NCBI RefSeq assembly: GCF_003863335.1
Contig: NZ_RRAZ01000002.1
Location: 1-64,000 of the forward strand
Length of the DNA stretch: 64,000 bases
Source: Falsigemmobacter faecalis
Lineage (GTDB): Bacteria; Pseudomonadota; Alphaproteobacteria; Rhodobacterales; Rhodobacteraceae
Direction: 5' to 3'
Below are positions 16,789 through 27,300 of this stretch, piece after piece. A model generated the notes under the pieces. It did not search any database. It was not told where the DNA came from and saw only the letters and a list, made by a program, of their open reading frames with translations. Numbering within the stretch: position 1 is the first letter of the stretch; the number at the start of each line of letters is the position of its first letter. Both the position numbers and the translations under genes were made by a program.

Positions 16789-18297
16789 ATGGATCTTATC
16801 AGCAATCTCGCGCTTGGCTTTTCCGTGGCGACCTCGCTGGAAAACCTTGTTTTTTGCCTGATCGGGGTGCTTTTGGGCACCCTGATCGGGGTTTTGCCCG
16901 GCATCGGGGCTACCGCCACCATTGCCATGCTTTTGCCGATCACCTTTCAGCTGGAGCCGGTGTCTTCGCTGATCATGCTGGCGGGGATCTATTATGGCGC
17001 GCAATATGGCGGCTCGACCACGGCAATCCTGATCAATATGCCCGGCGAAAGCTCTTCGGCGGTGACGGCGATTGACGGCTATCAGATGGCGCGCAAGGGC
17101 CAGGCGGGGGCGGCGCTGGCGATTGCGGCGCTTGGCTCGTTTTTTGCGGGCACGGTCTCGACCTTTCTGGTGGCGGTTTTTGCGCCGCCGCTGACGGTTG
17201 TGGCGCTGAAATTCGGGGCGGCCGAGTATTTCTCGCTGATGGTGCTGGGGCTGGTGATGTCCATCGCGCTGGCGCATGGCTCGGTTATCAAGGCGCTGGC
17301 CATGGTGGTTCTGGGGCTTTTGCTGGGCATGGTGGGGACGGATGTCTATACCGGCACGCCGCGCTTTACCTTTGGGATCACCAATTACGCGGATGGCCTG
17401 AATTTTGTGGCCCTGGCCGTGGGGGTTTTTGGCATCGCCGAGATTCTGCGCAATCTGGAGAATGAGGGCGACCGCGAGGTTCTGACGAAGAAAGTCGGCC
17501 GTCTCTGGCCCTCGCGGGCGCAGATGCGCGAGGCTTTTGGCCCGGTGCTGCGCGGCACGGGGATCGGCTCGGTTTTGGGGATTTTACCGGGCGGCGGCGC
17601 GGTTCTGGCGGCTTTTGCCTCTTATACGGTGGAAAAGCGGGTCTCAAAGAACCCGCGCGAATTTGGCCAGGGTGCGATTGCAGGCGTTGCAGGGCCCGAG
17701 AGTGCCAATAACGCCGGTGCCCAGACCTCTTTCATTCCGCTGCTGACTTTGGGGATTCCGGCGAACCCTGTGATGGCTTTGATGATCGGCGCGATGATCA
17801 TTCAGGGCATCGTGCCGGGCCCCGATGTGGCGGTGGAGCAGCCGCGGCTGTTCTGGGGCATCATTGCTTCGATGTGGATCGGCAATCTGATGCTGGTGAT
17901 CCTCAACCTGCCGTTGATCGGGCTTTGGGTGCGGCTGTTGCAGGTGCCTTATTTTGTGCTCTTTCCGATCATCATGGCGATGTGTGCGGTGGGGGTTTAC
18001 TCGGTGGCCTCAAATACTTTTGACCTTTATGCGGTCGCGGGATTTGGTCTTCTGGGCTATGTGATGTCGCGGCTGCGGCTGGAGCCGGCGCCCTTGTTGC
18101 TGGGTTTCGTGCTGGGGCCGCTGATGGAGGAGAACCTGCGCCGCGCGATGATCCTGGCGCGCGGGGATGCCACGACCTTTGTGACGCGGCCGATCTCGGC
18201 GACGCTGCTGGTGCTGACGGTGATCGTGCTGGTGGTGGTGCTGTTGCCCGCCGTGCGGCGCGGGCGGGAGGAAGTTTTCACCGAGAGTGACGGCTGA
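16789..18297 (+). CDS. tctA: Tripartite tricarboxylate transporter large permease TctA
   Basis: 502 residues, about 10-12 membrane helices. Family signatures include GVLPGIGATATIAMLLP (about 25-42), the GIYYGAQYGGSTTAILINMPGE stretch (about 64-86), and PGPESANNAGAQTSFIPLLTLGIP (within 300-325; the first residues read AGPES). It is the ion-coupled transport subunit for the carboxylate bound by TctC. It ends the tctCBA operon, with a terminator hairpin right behind it. The convergent neighbour encodes an FAD-dependent 2-hydroxyacid dehydrogenase, which may act on the imported compound. Confidence 0.94.
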   Translation: MDLISNLALGFSVATSLENLVFCLIGVLLGTLIGVLPGIGATATIAMLLPITFQLEPVSSLIMLAGIYYGAQYGGSTTAILINMPGESSSAVTAIDGYQMARKGQAGAALAIAALGSFFAGTVSTFLVAVFAPPLTVVALKFGAAEYFSLMVLGLVMSIALAHGSVIKALAMVVLGLLLGMVGTDVYTGTPRFTFGITNYADGLNFVALAVGVFGIAEILRNLENEGDREVLTKKVGRLWPSRAQMREAFGPVLRGTGIGSVLGILPGGGAVLAAFASYTVEKRVSKNPREFGQGAIAGVAGPESANNAGAQTSFIPLLTLGIPANPVMALMIGAMIIQGIVPGPDVAVEQPRLFWGIIASMWIGNLMLVILNLPLIGLWVRLLQVPYFVLFPIIMAMCAVGVYSVASNTFDLYAVAGFGLLGYVMSRLRLEPAPLLLGFVLGPLMEENLRRAMILARGDATTFVTRPISATLLVLTVIVLVVVLLPAVRRGREEVFTESDG

Positions 18298-18303
18298 GAG
18301 CGC

Positions 18304-18328
18304 CGGGGAGGGCTGCCTGCCCTCCCCG
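18304..18328 (+). terminator. Terminator hairpin behind tctA
   Basis: A perfect 10-bp stem (18304-18313 / 18319-18328) with a 5-nt loop begins 6 bp after the tctA stop. There is no strong T-run immediately after, but the repeat at 18340-18362 follows and contains ATTTT. It separates convergent genes. Confidence 0.6.
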
Positions 18329-18339
18329 CACCCCTCCCG

Positions 18340-18362
18340 GGAGTATTTTGAAAAAGCCAAAG
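18340..18362. repeat. 23-nt GGAGTATTTT element, copy 2
   Basis: Exactly identical over 23 nt to 11626-11648. It again ends 3 bp before the stop codon of a minus-strand gene and again stands next to a GC-rich hairpin. Read on the minus strand, the stop codon is followed by CTTTGG and then CTTTTTC. Confidence 0.75.
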
Positions 18363-18365
18363 GCT

Positions 18366-19772
18366 TCAGAGATTAAGGACCTTGCCGGGGTTCATGATGT
18401 TTTGCGGATCGATCGCGCGTTTCAGCGTGGTGCAGAGCGCCAGCGCCACCGGGTCTTTGTAGCGCGGCAGTTCCTCGCGTTTGGCAAGACCAATGCCGTG
18501 TTCGGCGGAGATGGAGCCGTTCATTTCGGCGACAAGATCATGGACCGCCTGGTTGAACTGCGGGTAGAGCGCGAGGAATTCCTCATCGCTCATGTCGCGC
18601 GGGCGGGTGAGGTTGAAATGCAGATTGCCGTCGCCGAAATGGCCGAAGGGGCAGGGGCGCAGGCCGGGGAGCAGCGCTTCGCAGAGCGCTTTGCCGCGGG
18701 TTACGAATTCGGCGACGCGCGAGACCGGCACCGCGATATCATGTTTGATCGAGGCGCCTTCGTATTTCTGCATCTCGGACATGCTTTCGCGCAAAGACCA
18801 CAGCGCCGCGCGCTGGCCTTCGGAATTTGCGATGACGGCGTCTTCGACGAGGCCGGCCTCCATGGCTTCGGAGAGCGCCTCCTCCAGGCGGGCGTTGAGA
18901 CCGGCGCTGCCGTCGGCGCTGGTCAGCTCAATCAGCGCATAGGCAGGGTGGGCTGTCTCCAGCGGGTCGCGGGCGCCGGGGAGATGGGTGGTGACGATCT
19001 CAATCCCGAAGCGTTCGAGATATTCAAAGGCGACCAGATGTTCGCCCGCGCGGCGGCGCAGGATGTCAAAAGTGGCGAGGGCGTCTTCGGGGGTTTTGAG
19101 GCCCGCAAAGGCGGTGGCGCGGCTGAGGGGGGCGGGGAAAAGTTTCACCACGCAGGCGGTGATGATGCCAAGCGTGCCTTCGGCGCCGATCAGCAGGTCT
19201 TTGAGCGCATAGCCGGTGTTGTCTTTGCGTAAGGCGGAGAGGAGGTTGAGGATCCGGCCGTCGGGCAGCACCGCCTCAATTCCGAGGGTCAGATCGCGGG
19301 TATTGCCGTAGCGCAGCACTGCGGTGCCGCCGGCATTGGTGGAGAGATTGCCGCCGATGGTGCAGCTGCCCTCAGAGGCGAGCGACAGCGGGAAGAGGCG
19401 GCCGGCTTCGGCCGCCGCGGTCTGGACCTCTGCGAGGGTGCAGCCTGCTTCCACGGTGAGGGTGCTGTTGAGGGCATCGACCGCGCGGATGCGGTTGAGG
19501 CGGCCGAGGGAGAGCACCACGCCGCCAAAGGGCACGCCGCCGCCGACGAGGCCGGTATTGCCGCCCTGGGGGGTGATGGCCACGCTATGCGCTGCGCAGA
19601 GTTTGACGCAGGCCGCGACCTCTGCGGTGGTGCCGGGGCGCAGGAGGGCGATGGCCTCGCCCTGCCAGCGGCCGCGGCTTTCGTGGGTGGCCGCGATCAG
19701 GCGGTCCGGGTCGGTGATTACATGCGCGCTGCCGATGGCCGCGCGAAGGTCATTGAGAAATGTATCAGTCAT
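18366..19772 (-). CDS. FAD-binding D-2-hydroxyacid dehydrogenase
   Basis: 468 residues of the GlcD/D-LDH/D-2-hydroxyglutarate dehydrogenase type. The N-terminal FAD domain contains ALLRPGTTAEVAACVKLC and TPQGGNTGLVGGGVP (about 66-82); the C-terminal domain contains the metal/substrate motifs FGHFGDGNLHFN and the His in SAEHGIG. It should oxidise a D-2-hydroxyacid to the 2-oxoacid and pass electrons to an acceptor. It overlaps the upstream ThDP-enzyme gene by 4 bp, so its product may be the 2-oxoacid used by that enzyme. Substrates such as D-lactate, glycolate or D-2-hydroxyglutarate cannot be told apart by eye. Confidence 0.9.
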   Translation of the reverse strand: MTDTFLNDLRAAIGSAHVITDPDRLIAATHESRGRWQGEAIALLRPGTTAEVAACVKLCAAHSVAITPQGGNTGLVGGGVPFGGVVLSLGRLNRIRAVDALNSTLTVEAGCTLAEVQTAAAEAGRLFPLSLASEGSCTIGGNLSTNAGGTAVLRYGNTRDLTLGIEAVLPDGRILNLLSALRKDNTGYALKDLLIGAEGTLGIITACVVKLFPAPLSRATAFAGLKTPEDALATFDILRRRAGEHLVAFEYLERFGIEIVTTHLPGARDPLETAHPAYALIELTSADGSAGLNARLEEALSEAMEAGLVEDAVIANSEGQRAALWSLRESMSEMQKYEGASIKHDIAVPVSRVAEFVTRGKALCEALLPGLRPCPFGHFGDGNLHFNLTRPRDMSDEEFLALYPQFNQAVHDLVAEMNGSISAEHGIGLAKREELPRYKDPVALALCTTLKRAIDPQNIMNPGKVLNL

Positions 19773-21463
19773 CGGGCTTTGGCATTGGCGCGCAGGCGCG
19801 TGATGGTGGTTCGGGAGGAGATCTGCTCCGGATCGGTCACAAGTTCAAGGACTGCTGCACGTCCCGAGGCGCGCGCGCGTTCGAGAGCGGCGGGGAAATC
19901 GGCCGTCGTGGTCACTTTTTCAGCGTAGCAGCCGTAGCCTTCGGCCATTTTGACAAAGTCATGGCCAGCGAGTTTTGTGCCGGAGACGCGTTCGGGATGT
20001 TCACGTTCCTGGTGCATGCGGATGGTGCCATAGATGCCGTTGTTGAAGAGCAGCACAATCGGCGTCGCGCCATATTGGGTGGCGGTGGCGAGTTCCTGGC
20101 CCGACATCATGAAGCCGCCGTCGCCGACCATCGCAAGGGTAAGGCGCTCGGGGTGGGTGAGGGCAGCGGCCACGGCGGCGGGGACGGAATAGCCCATCGC
20201 CCCGCAGGTGGAACCGATCTCGCGCCCGGGCCTGCCAAAGCGCAGGAAGCGCTGTGCCCAGCCGGTGTGATTTCCCGCATCAAGGGTGACGATGACATCC
20301 TCGGGCAGCGCGTCACGCAGCGCGCAGAGCGCCTGTCCCATATCCAGCGCCCAGCCGCCGTCGGCGGGGCTTTCGGTGTCTTTCACCCAGTCCTGGCGCA
20401 GGCGCCCCGCCCAGTCACCCCAGGTGTTCTGGCGGCCGAGATCCAGCGCCGACAGCGCCGCGGCCGCCTCGGGCGCGGTGGCGGCAAAGCCGATGTCGGG
20501 GCCATAGACGCGGCCGATCTCATCGGGGTCGGGGTGGATGTGGATGAGCTTCTGGCGCAGTTCCGGCGGCACCAGGTTTTCATAGCCATTGGTGGTCATT
20601 TCGCCCAGACGCGCGCCGATGACCAGCAGCAGATCCGCCTCGGTCAGGCGCTGGCGCAGCAGCGGCGCGGTGGCGGTGCCGAATTCGCCGACATAGGCGT
20701 CCGAGCGGTTGGAGATGCTGTCCTGGCGGCGAAAGGAGGTGGTGACGGGCAGCCGGTTGGCTTCGGCAAAGCGCTGAATGTCGAGCGCGGCCTGATCGGT
20801 CCAGCCGGAGCCGCCCAAGAGCAGCAGGGGCTTTTGCGCGGTGGAGAGCAGCGCCGCCACGCGGGCGGTCTCATCCGCGCCAAGGCGGGCTTTGGTGGCG
20901 AAATAGGGCCTTGCGTCCCCGACCTCAACCACGGCTGTCAGCATGTCTTCGGGCAGCGCCAGCACCACCGGACCGGGGCGGCCCGAGGTGGCCACGCGGA
21001 AGGCGCGGGCGATATATTCCGGCACCCGCCCGGGGCTGTCGATCTGCGCCACCCATTTCGCAAGCCCGCCGAACATCTGGCGATAATCGACCTCCTGAAA
21101 GGCCTCACGATCGGTCATTTCGCGGCCGATCTGGCCCACCAGAAGGATCATCGGCGTGCTGTCCTGCTGTGCGATATGCACACCGATCGCGGCATGACAG
21201 GCGCCGGGGCCGCGGGTGACCATGCAGATCCCCGGCTGTCCGGTCAGCTTGCCGTAGGCCTCGGCCATATTGGCGGCCCCGGCCTCATGGCGGGCATTGA
21301 TGAGGGTGAAGCGGTCCTGAACGTCATGCAGCGCATCGAGCACTTCGAGATAGCTTTCGCCGGGGACGCAGAAGGCACGGTCCGCCCCGTGGATCAGCAG
21401 CTGATCTACCAGGACCTGCCCGGCTGTGCGGGGGGACGGGCGGCGCATCTCGGTCGGCGTCAT
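19769..21463 (-). CDS. ThDP-dependent enzyme, acetolactate-synthase-like
   Basis: 564 residues with the three-domain plan of the POX/ALS superfamily. The N-terminal Pyr domain has the ThDP-activating Glu in CVPGESYLEVLDAL (about residues 32-45) and RHEAGAANMAEAYGKLTG. The PP domain has GDGGFMMSGQELATA followed by NN about 26 residues later, the ThDP/Mg signature. It is translationally coupled to an FAD 2-hydroxyacid dehydrogenase and likely decarboxylates or ligates a 2-oxoacid. No small regulatory (IlvN-type) subunit is adjacent, so biosynthetic acetolactate synthase is unlikely. Confidence 0.87.
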   Translation of the reverse strand: MTPTEMRRPSPRTAGQVLVDQLLIHGADRAFCVPGESYLEVLDALHDVQDRFTLINARHEAGAANMAEAYGKLTGQPGICMVTRGPGACHAAIGVHIAQQDSTPMILLVGQIGREMTDREAFQEVDYRQMFGGLAKWVAQIDSPGRVPEYIARAFRVATSGRPGPVVLALPEDMLTAVVEVGDARPYFATKARLGADETARVAALLSTAQKPLLLLGGSGWTDQAALDIQRFAEANRLPVTTSFRRQDSISNRSDAYVGEFGTATAPLLRQRLTEADLLLVIGARLGEMTTNGYENLVPPELRQKLIHIHPDPDEIGRVYGPDIGFAATAPEAAAALSALDLGRQNTWGDWAGRLRQDWVKDTESPADGGWALDMGQALCALRDALPEDVIVTLDAGNHTGWAQRFLRFGRPGREIGSTCGAMGYSVPAAVAAALTHPERLTLAMVGDGGFMMSGQELATATQYGATPIVLLFNNGIYGTIRMHQEREHPERVSGTKLAGHDFVKMAEGYGCYAEKVTTTADFPAALERARASGRAAVLELVTDPEQISSRTTITRLRANAKAR

Positions 21464-21599
21464 CAGAACTCTCCTCCAGGGTTCGGGGAACTGTCGCCGC
21501 CGCTTTTGTCGCTGTCAACCAAAGCCAACACGACGAAATGCCTTATTTCCCTGCGAAATTAGTCGGGCTGGGCGCTGCAGAAAAGGAGTGACAAAAAGA

Positions 21600-22217
21600 A
21601 TGTCTGTTCTATATGTGGAGTCAGACCCCGGACCGGTGATTCACATGCCGCGACTGACAGACGACCGCCGCCTCAGGCAGCGCCAGCGTGTGCTGGACGC
21701 CGCGCGGCTTTGTTTTGCGCGCCAGGGCTTTCAGGCCACCACCATGGCCGACATCATCCGCGAGGCGCAGATGTCAGCGGGGGCGGTTTATGGTTATTTC
21801 TCCGGCAAACATGACCTTGGTCTGACGGCGATGGACCAGGAAATGGCGCGGCTGACCACGGCGCTGGAGCCGGTTTTTGCCACCCCGCCCGCGGGCGGGC
21901 TGCGCGCGGCGGTGCAGGCGATCCTCGATGGGATCGCGGGCCTTTCTGACGGCAGTGAGACGGATTTCTGCCGCATGGCCATCAATGCGATCTCCGAAGC
22001 CCGCCGGGACGCGCTGATGCAGGAGGCGCTGCTGGCGCATCTGTCGCCCTTTCTGGCGCAGCTTGAGGGGCTGGTGCGGATTTATTCTGACACGGCCAGG
22101 CCCGATGAGGCCGCAAAGACGCTTTTTGCGCTGATCCTTGGGCAAATTATACGGCAATCTCTTCTTGGCGGGCCTTTGCGCCTGTCTGACCCCGATCTGA
22201 CGGAGCTGGCCCTATGA
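21600..22217 (+). CDS. TetR family regulator of the RND operon
   Basis: 205 residues. The helix-turn-helix region is RQRVLDAARLCFARQGFQATTMADIIREAQMSAGAVYGYF (in pieces, about residues 25-70), typical TetR. I chose ATG at 21600 because AGGAG lies 11 nt before it; ATG at 21645 (MPRLTDDRR) is a shorter alternative. The stop overlaps the next gene (ATGA), so the regulator is the first gene of a four-gene efflux operon and probably represses it. The C-terminal part should bind an efflux substrate. Confidence 0.9.
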   Translation: MSVLYVESDPGPVIHMPRLTDDRRLRQRQRVLDAARLCFARQGFQATTMADIIREAQMSAGAVYGYFSGKHDLGLTAMDQEMARLTTALEPVFATPPAGGLRAAVQAILDGIAGLSDGSETDFCRMAINAISEARRDALMQEALLAHLSPFLAQLEGLVRIYSDTARPDEAAKTLFALILGQIIRQSLLGGPLRLSDPDLTELAL

Positions 22218-23278
22218 GCGCGTGTCGTCTGCTTTTCACTGCTGTTGTGAGCTGCCTTGCGCTGGCCCTGCCGCTGGCGGCTGGCGCGCCTTTGACGGTG
22301 ACCACGGCTGAGGTGCATTATGATGACACCGGCATCACGCTGGAGCTGACCGGGCTGATCACTGCGCGGGATCTGGTGACGGCGGGCTTTGCCAATGCGG
22401 GGCAGGTGCTGGCGGTCTATCCCGAAGCGGGCGCTGAAGTGGCGGTGGGGGATCTTCTGGCCGAACAGGACCCGACCCAGGCGAGAGAGGCTTTACGCGC
22501 CGCTGAGGCGGCTCTCGCCGCCGCCGATGCAGCGCTTTTGCGCGAAGAGCGTGAGATCGCCCGCGACCGCGAGCTTTCGCGCCAGGGCTATGTCTCGCAG
22601 GCGCAGCTTGATGTGGCAGAAGAGGCGCTGACCAGCGCCAGGGCCACCTCCGCTCAGGCGGCAAGCCGGGTGGATGCGGCGCAAAAGGCCCTGGCCGAAA
22701 CCCGGCTGACCGCCCGTGTCGCGGCTGTCGTTCTCAGCCGTCAGGCCGAGGCGGGGCAGGTTGTGGGCGCCGCGCAGCCCGTGCTGGAGCTGGCGGGACT
22801 TGAGGGGCGCGATGCGGTCTTTGTGGCCCCGGCGCATTACAATCTCACCGCGCTTCCGGGCACGGAGGTGATCTTATCCACCATCGAGCCGCCGAACCGC
22901 AGTTTCACAGCCGAGGTGCATCAGGTGGCCCCGATGATCGACAGCAATACCGGCGGTATCCGTGTGACCCTGCGTCTGCCGGACGAGGCTGCGGGTCAGG
23001 TCATGCTGAATGAGCCGGTTGAGGGGCATCTGCCGGTGGGCATTGGCCGCGCGGCGGGGATCCCGGCTCAGGCGCTGGTGCGTGGCCAGGGCGGGCCTGC
23101 GGTCTGGGTGCTGGGCGCGGATGGTTTTGCCAGCCTGACCCCTGTGCGGGTGGCGCATTACACCTCTGACCGGGTCTTTGTGGCCGAAGGGCTGAGCGAG
23201 GGGGCGCGGGTCATCGTCAAAGGCGCTGCGCAGCTCTTTCCGGGCCGCGCGCTGCAGGTTCAGGACGTTCAGGAGTAA
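22214..23278 (+). CDS. RND efflux adaptor 1 (membrane fusion protein)
   Basis: 354 residues with a signal peptide (about 25 residues, ending LAAGA). It has a lipoyl-like half motif VLAVYPEAGAEVAVGDLLAEQD (in pieces near 70-90), a coiled-coil region rich in Ala/Arg/Glu at about 95-165 and a beta-barrel. It overlaps the TetR gene by 4 bp and is followed 3 bp later by a second adaptor. Two different adaptors in front of one RND gene are known from TriAB-type pumps, in which both are needed. Confidence 0.88.
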   Translation: MSACRLLFTAVVSCLALALPLAAGAPLTVTTAEVHYDDTGITLELTGLITARDLVTAGFANAGQVLAVYPEAGAEVAVGDLLAEQDPTQAREALRAAEAALAAADAALLREEREIARDRELSRQGYVSQAQLDVAEEALTSARATSAQAASRVDAAQKALAETRLTARVAAVVLSRQAEAGQVVGAAQPVLELAGLEGRDAVFVAPAHYNLTALPGTEVILSTIEPPNRSFTAEVHQVAPMIDSNTGGIRVTLRLPDEAAGQVMLNEPVEGHLPVGIGRAAGIPAQALVRGQGGPAVWVLGADGFASLTPVRVAHYTSDRVFVAEGLSEGARVIVKGAAQLFPGRALQVQDVQE

Positions 23279-23281
23279 GCT

Positions 23282-24394
23282 GTGATGATCCGTCTTTTGC
23301 GCCCCGCTGCTCTGGTTTTGATCGCGCTCAGCGCCCCTCTGGCGGCGCAGGAGGGTGCTTTGCGGCCCGTGGTCAGCGAAATCACCGCGCCGGAGACGGC
23401 GCAGGGCGGCAGATTTACCGGCACCGTAGAGGCGACAACCTCTGTGGGCGTCGCCTTTGAGCTGCTGGGCCGTCTGACCTCGCGCAGCGTGGAGGAGGGC
23501 GACAGCGTCACCCGCGGCCAGGAACTGGCGCGGATCGACACCCGCGCGCTGACCGATGACCGCGATGCCGCCCGCGCCTCGGTGGAGAGCCTCGACGCCA
23601 CCCTTGGCACGGTGCAGCGCGCCCGACAGCGCGTGATTGAACTGGCAGGCCGGGGCGTCGCCGCCGCCGCCGCCCTTGAGACCGCCGAGCGCAATGAAGC
23701 CGTGGCCCGCGCCAATCTGGAGCAGGCCCGCGCCACGCTGGCCCGCGCCGAAGATGCGCTCAGCCGCGCGGTGCTGCGCGCGCCTTTCGACGGCATTGTC
23801 ATTCAGACCCGCCACGAGCCGGGGACCACCATCGCCGCCGGAGATCCGGTTTTGATCCTCGCAAGCCCCGGCGGGCGCAATGTGGTTCTGACCCTGCCGC
23901 CGGTGCTGTTGCAAAACGCCGAAGCCGGACGCAGCGGCTTTCGCGTTCATGCGCCGAAACTCCCGCCTGAGGGGCTGCGTGGGGTGCTGTTGCGCGTCGA
24001 TCCGGCCTCGGTCTCTCAGACCCGGATGCGCCGCGCCTGGATTGAACTGGGGCCGGAAGCCGCCGTTCTGGCTTTGGGAGAGCTGGTCAGCGTCACCCCT
24101 GAGCGCAGCGATGCGGCCCGTGTGACCCTGCCCGAGGCCGCGATTGTGGCAGGTGATCCGCCCTTCGTCTGGCAGGTGGCGGACGAGGGCGGCGCCCGCG
24201 TGCTGCGCCGCCTGGCCGTCACGCCGGCGGGCGCGCCGGAGGCGGGCCGCATCGCGGTGACGGGGGTGCCCCCCGGCATCGAAGTGGTGATCCGCGGCAC
24301 CGCCGCGCTGCGCGATGGCCAGCGCGTCGGCCCCGCCGTTCAGCCGCCCGGCACCCGCAAAACCCCGCTGCCTCTGACCTTTGGAGAGAACTGA
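23282..24394 (+). CDS. RND efflux adaptor 2 (membrane fusion protein)
   Basis: 370 residues; signal peptide ends APLAAQ. The segment LTSRSVEEGDSVTRGQELARID (in pieces, about 60-85) and the returning FDGIVIQTRHEPGTTIAAGDPV half motif (about 165-185) frame an alpha-helical hairpin, followed by beta-barrel and membrane-proximal parts. It is clearly different in sequence from the first adaptor, not a tandem duplicate. It ends 1 bp before the RND gene, whose ribosome site GGAGA lies within its last codons. Confidence 0.88.
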   Translation: MMIRLLRPAALVLIALSAPLAAQEGALRPVVSEITAPETAQGGRFTGTVEATTSVGVAFELLGRLTSRSVEEGDSVTRGQELARIDTRALTDDRDAARASVESLDATLGTVQRARQRVIELAGRGVAAAAALETAERNEAVARANLEQARATLARAEDALSRAVLRAPFDGIVIQTRHEPGTTIAAGDPVLILASPGGRNVVLTLPPVLLQNAEAGRSGFRVHAPKLPPEGLRGVLLRVDPASVSQTRMRRAWIELGPEAAVLALGELVSVTPERSDAARVTLPEAAIVAGDPPFVWQVADEGGARVLRRLAVTPAGAPEAGRIAVTGVPPGIEVVIRGTAALRDGQRVGPAVQPPGTRKTPLPLTFGEN

Positions 24395-24395
24395 G

Positions 24396-27300
24396 ATGCG
24401 CTTCAACCTCTCTGACTGGGCGCTGAAACACCGCTCGCTGGTCTGGTATCTGCTGCTGGTCTCGCTGCTGGCGGGGGCGTTTTCCTATACGCGCCTCGGG
24501 CGCGAGGAGGATCCGGCCTTTACCATCCGCACCATGGTCATCCAGGCGGTGCTGCCCGGGGCCACCACCAGCGAAACGGCGGCGCAGGTCACGGACCGCA
24601 TTGAGAAAAAGCTTCAGGAGCTGGGCTCAAAACTGCACAGCCGCTCGGTGACGCAGCCCGGTCTGGCCATCGTCTATCTTGATCTCTTTGACGAGACGCC
24701 CGAGGACAAGGTCGAGGAGACCTGGCTGCGGGTGCGGGCGATGATGTCCGATCTTCAGGCGCAGATGCCGTCCGAGTTCCGCGGCTTTGGCTTTGAAGAC
24801 AGCTTCGGCGATGTCTATGGCTCGGTCTATGCGCTGACCTCGGACGGCTTTACCCCGCGTGAGATGCGCGATTACGCCGAAGAGATCCGCTCGCAGATCC
24901 TGTCGATCCGGCAGGCGGGCAAGGTCAATCTGATCGGGGCTCGCGATCCGGCAATCTATATTGAGTTTTCTGCCCGCAGGCTGGCCGCCAATGGCGTCGA
25001 CAAAGCGGCGGTGCTTGAAGAGCTTTCGGCGCAAAACACCATTGTCCCGGCGGGCGTGATCGACACCGGCGAAGAGCGCATTCTGGTGCGCAACGACAGC
25101 CATTTCCGCTCGGCCGAAGAGATCGCCGGGGTCACCCTGCGCTCAGGCGATGTCTGGTTCCGGCTGAGCGATGTGGCGAGTGTGCGCGAGGGCTATGTGA
25201 CGCCGCCCGAAAAGCTCTTTCGTTTCAACGGTCAGGAGGCCATTGGCCTTGCTGTCGGCATGCGTGACGGCGAAAACGTCCAGGATTTCGGCGCAGCCCT
25301 CGATGAGGTCATGGCGCGGGTCGCCGCCGATCTGCCCCATGGGCTGGAGCTGCACCGCGTGGCCGACCAGCCCCATGTGGTGACCGAGGCCGTGAGCCAT
25401 TTTATCCAGGCGCTGGTTGAGGCGGTGGTGATCGTTCTGGCGGTGAGCTTCGTTTCGCTGGGGCTGCGGGCGGGGCTGGTGGTGACGCTGTCGATCCCGC
25501 TGGTCCTGGCGCTGACCTTTGTCATCATGGATATCTGGGGCTTTACCCTGCAGCGCGTCTCGCTGGGGGCGCTGATTATTGCGCTTGGCCTGCTGGTCGA
25601 TGATGCGATGATCGCCATTGAGACGATGATCTCGCGGCTGGAGGCCGGGGATAAGATCGAAAAAGCCGCCTCTTTCGCCTGGACCTCGATTGCCTTTCCG
25701 ATGCTGACCGGCACCCTGGTGACGGTGGCGGGCTTCATTCCGATCGGGCTGAACAGCTCTAAGGCGGGGGAGTTTACCTTTTCGCTTTTCGTGGTGATCG
25801 CGGTCTCGCTTATGCTGTCCTGGGTGGTGGCGGTCTTCTTTGCGCCGCTTCTGGGGGCGGCGTTTTTGCCCAAAACCATGGCGCATCACAGCGCCGAACC
25901 AAGCCGCCTGCGCCGCGGCTTTGAGCGCGCGCTGGACTGGTCGATGCGCCGCCCGCTGACGGTGGTGGCGGTGACGCTGCTGGCGACCGCCCTCTCCGTG
26001 GGGGGTATGCGCTTTGTCGAGCAGCAGTTCTTTCCGCCCTCGGACCGGACCGAGCTGATCGTGGATGTGGCGCTTCCGGCCAGCGCCTCGGTGGATGCCA
26101 CCGACCGCGCGCTGAAAGTGCTGGAGCGTGAGTTGGCCACCCGCGAAGAGGTGCGCTTCTGGTCCACCCATGTCGGCGAGACGGCGCCGCGCTTTATCCT
26201 GTCTTATGATGTTCAGGCCCCGGGTCGCAATCTGGGGCAGATCGTCATTCAGACCGAAGATCTGGATGCCCGCGACCGGCTGCGCAGCCATCTCGACGGC
26301 TTTGTGCGCGCGGCACTTCCGGGCACCGATGTGCTGATCAAACTGCTGGAAATCGGCCCGCCGGTGGGCAAGCCGGTGCAATACCGCGTCTCGGGGCCTG
26401 ATGCCGATCTGCTGCATGAAAAGGCGATGGATCTGGCCGCGCTTTTGAACAGCGACCCAAGGCTGACGAATATCTCGCTCGACTGGGGTGTTCCGGCGCG
26501 GATGGTGGAGCTGAAGATCGACCACAGCCGGTTGCGCCGTCTGGGCCTGACGCAAAAGGATATCTCCTCGGCGCTGCAGGTGCTTTTTGCCGGGGCCGAA
26601 GTCACGGCGCTGCGCGATGATACCTATCTGGTGCCGGTGATTGCGCGCGGCGATGACAGCGACCGGCGCAGCCTCTCAAGCCTTGCGGCTTTGCAGATCG
26701 CCACGCCCTCGGGCGATGCCATTCCGCTGCTGAGTTTCGCGACCCTGGAGTGGTCGTCCGAGCAGCCTTTGATGATGACCCGCGACCGCGCCCTGACGAT
26801 CACCGTCAAAGCCTCGATCGCGGATAAGACGCAGCCTGCGACCATCGCCAAAGATTTCGCCAAACGCATCACTGAGATGCGTGAGGCGCTGCCGCAGGGC
26901 TATCACCTGGCGCTTGGCGGCTCAGAGGAATCGAGTGCGGAGAGCAAGGCGCCGATCATCGCGGTGGTGCCGATCATGCTGCTGATCCTGCTGACCCTGG
27001 TCATGCTGCAGATGCAGAGCTTCCGTCTGACCTTTATTGTGATGATGGCGGCCCCTCCCGGGCTGATCGGGGTGGTGGCGGCGCTTTTGCTCTCGGGAAA
27101 ACCCCTGGGCTTTGTGGCGATCCTCGGGGTGCTGGCGCTGATGGGCATTCTGATCCGCAACTCGGTGATCCTGGTGCATGAGATCTCGGTGCAGCGCGAG
27201 GCGGGCGTTGCCCCATGGGAGGCCGTGCGCCATGCCTCGCAAAGCCGGGCGCGGCCGATCCTGCTGACGGCGGCGGCGGCAAGCTTTGCGCTGATCCCGA

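Noticed and set aside
19760-21562. A 600-codon plus-strand frame opposite the ThDP-enzyme gene
   Set aside because: All ThDP motifs are on the minus strand; the plus frame has none.
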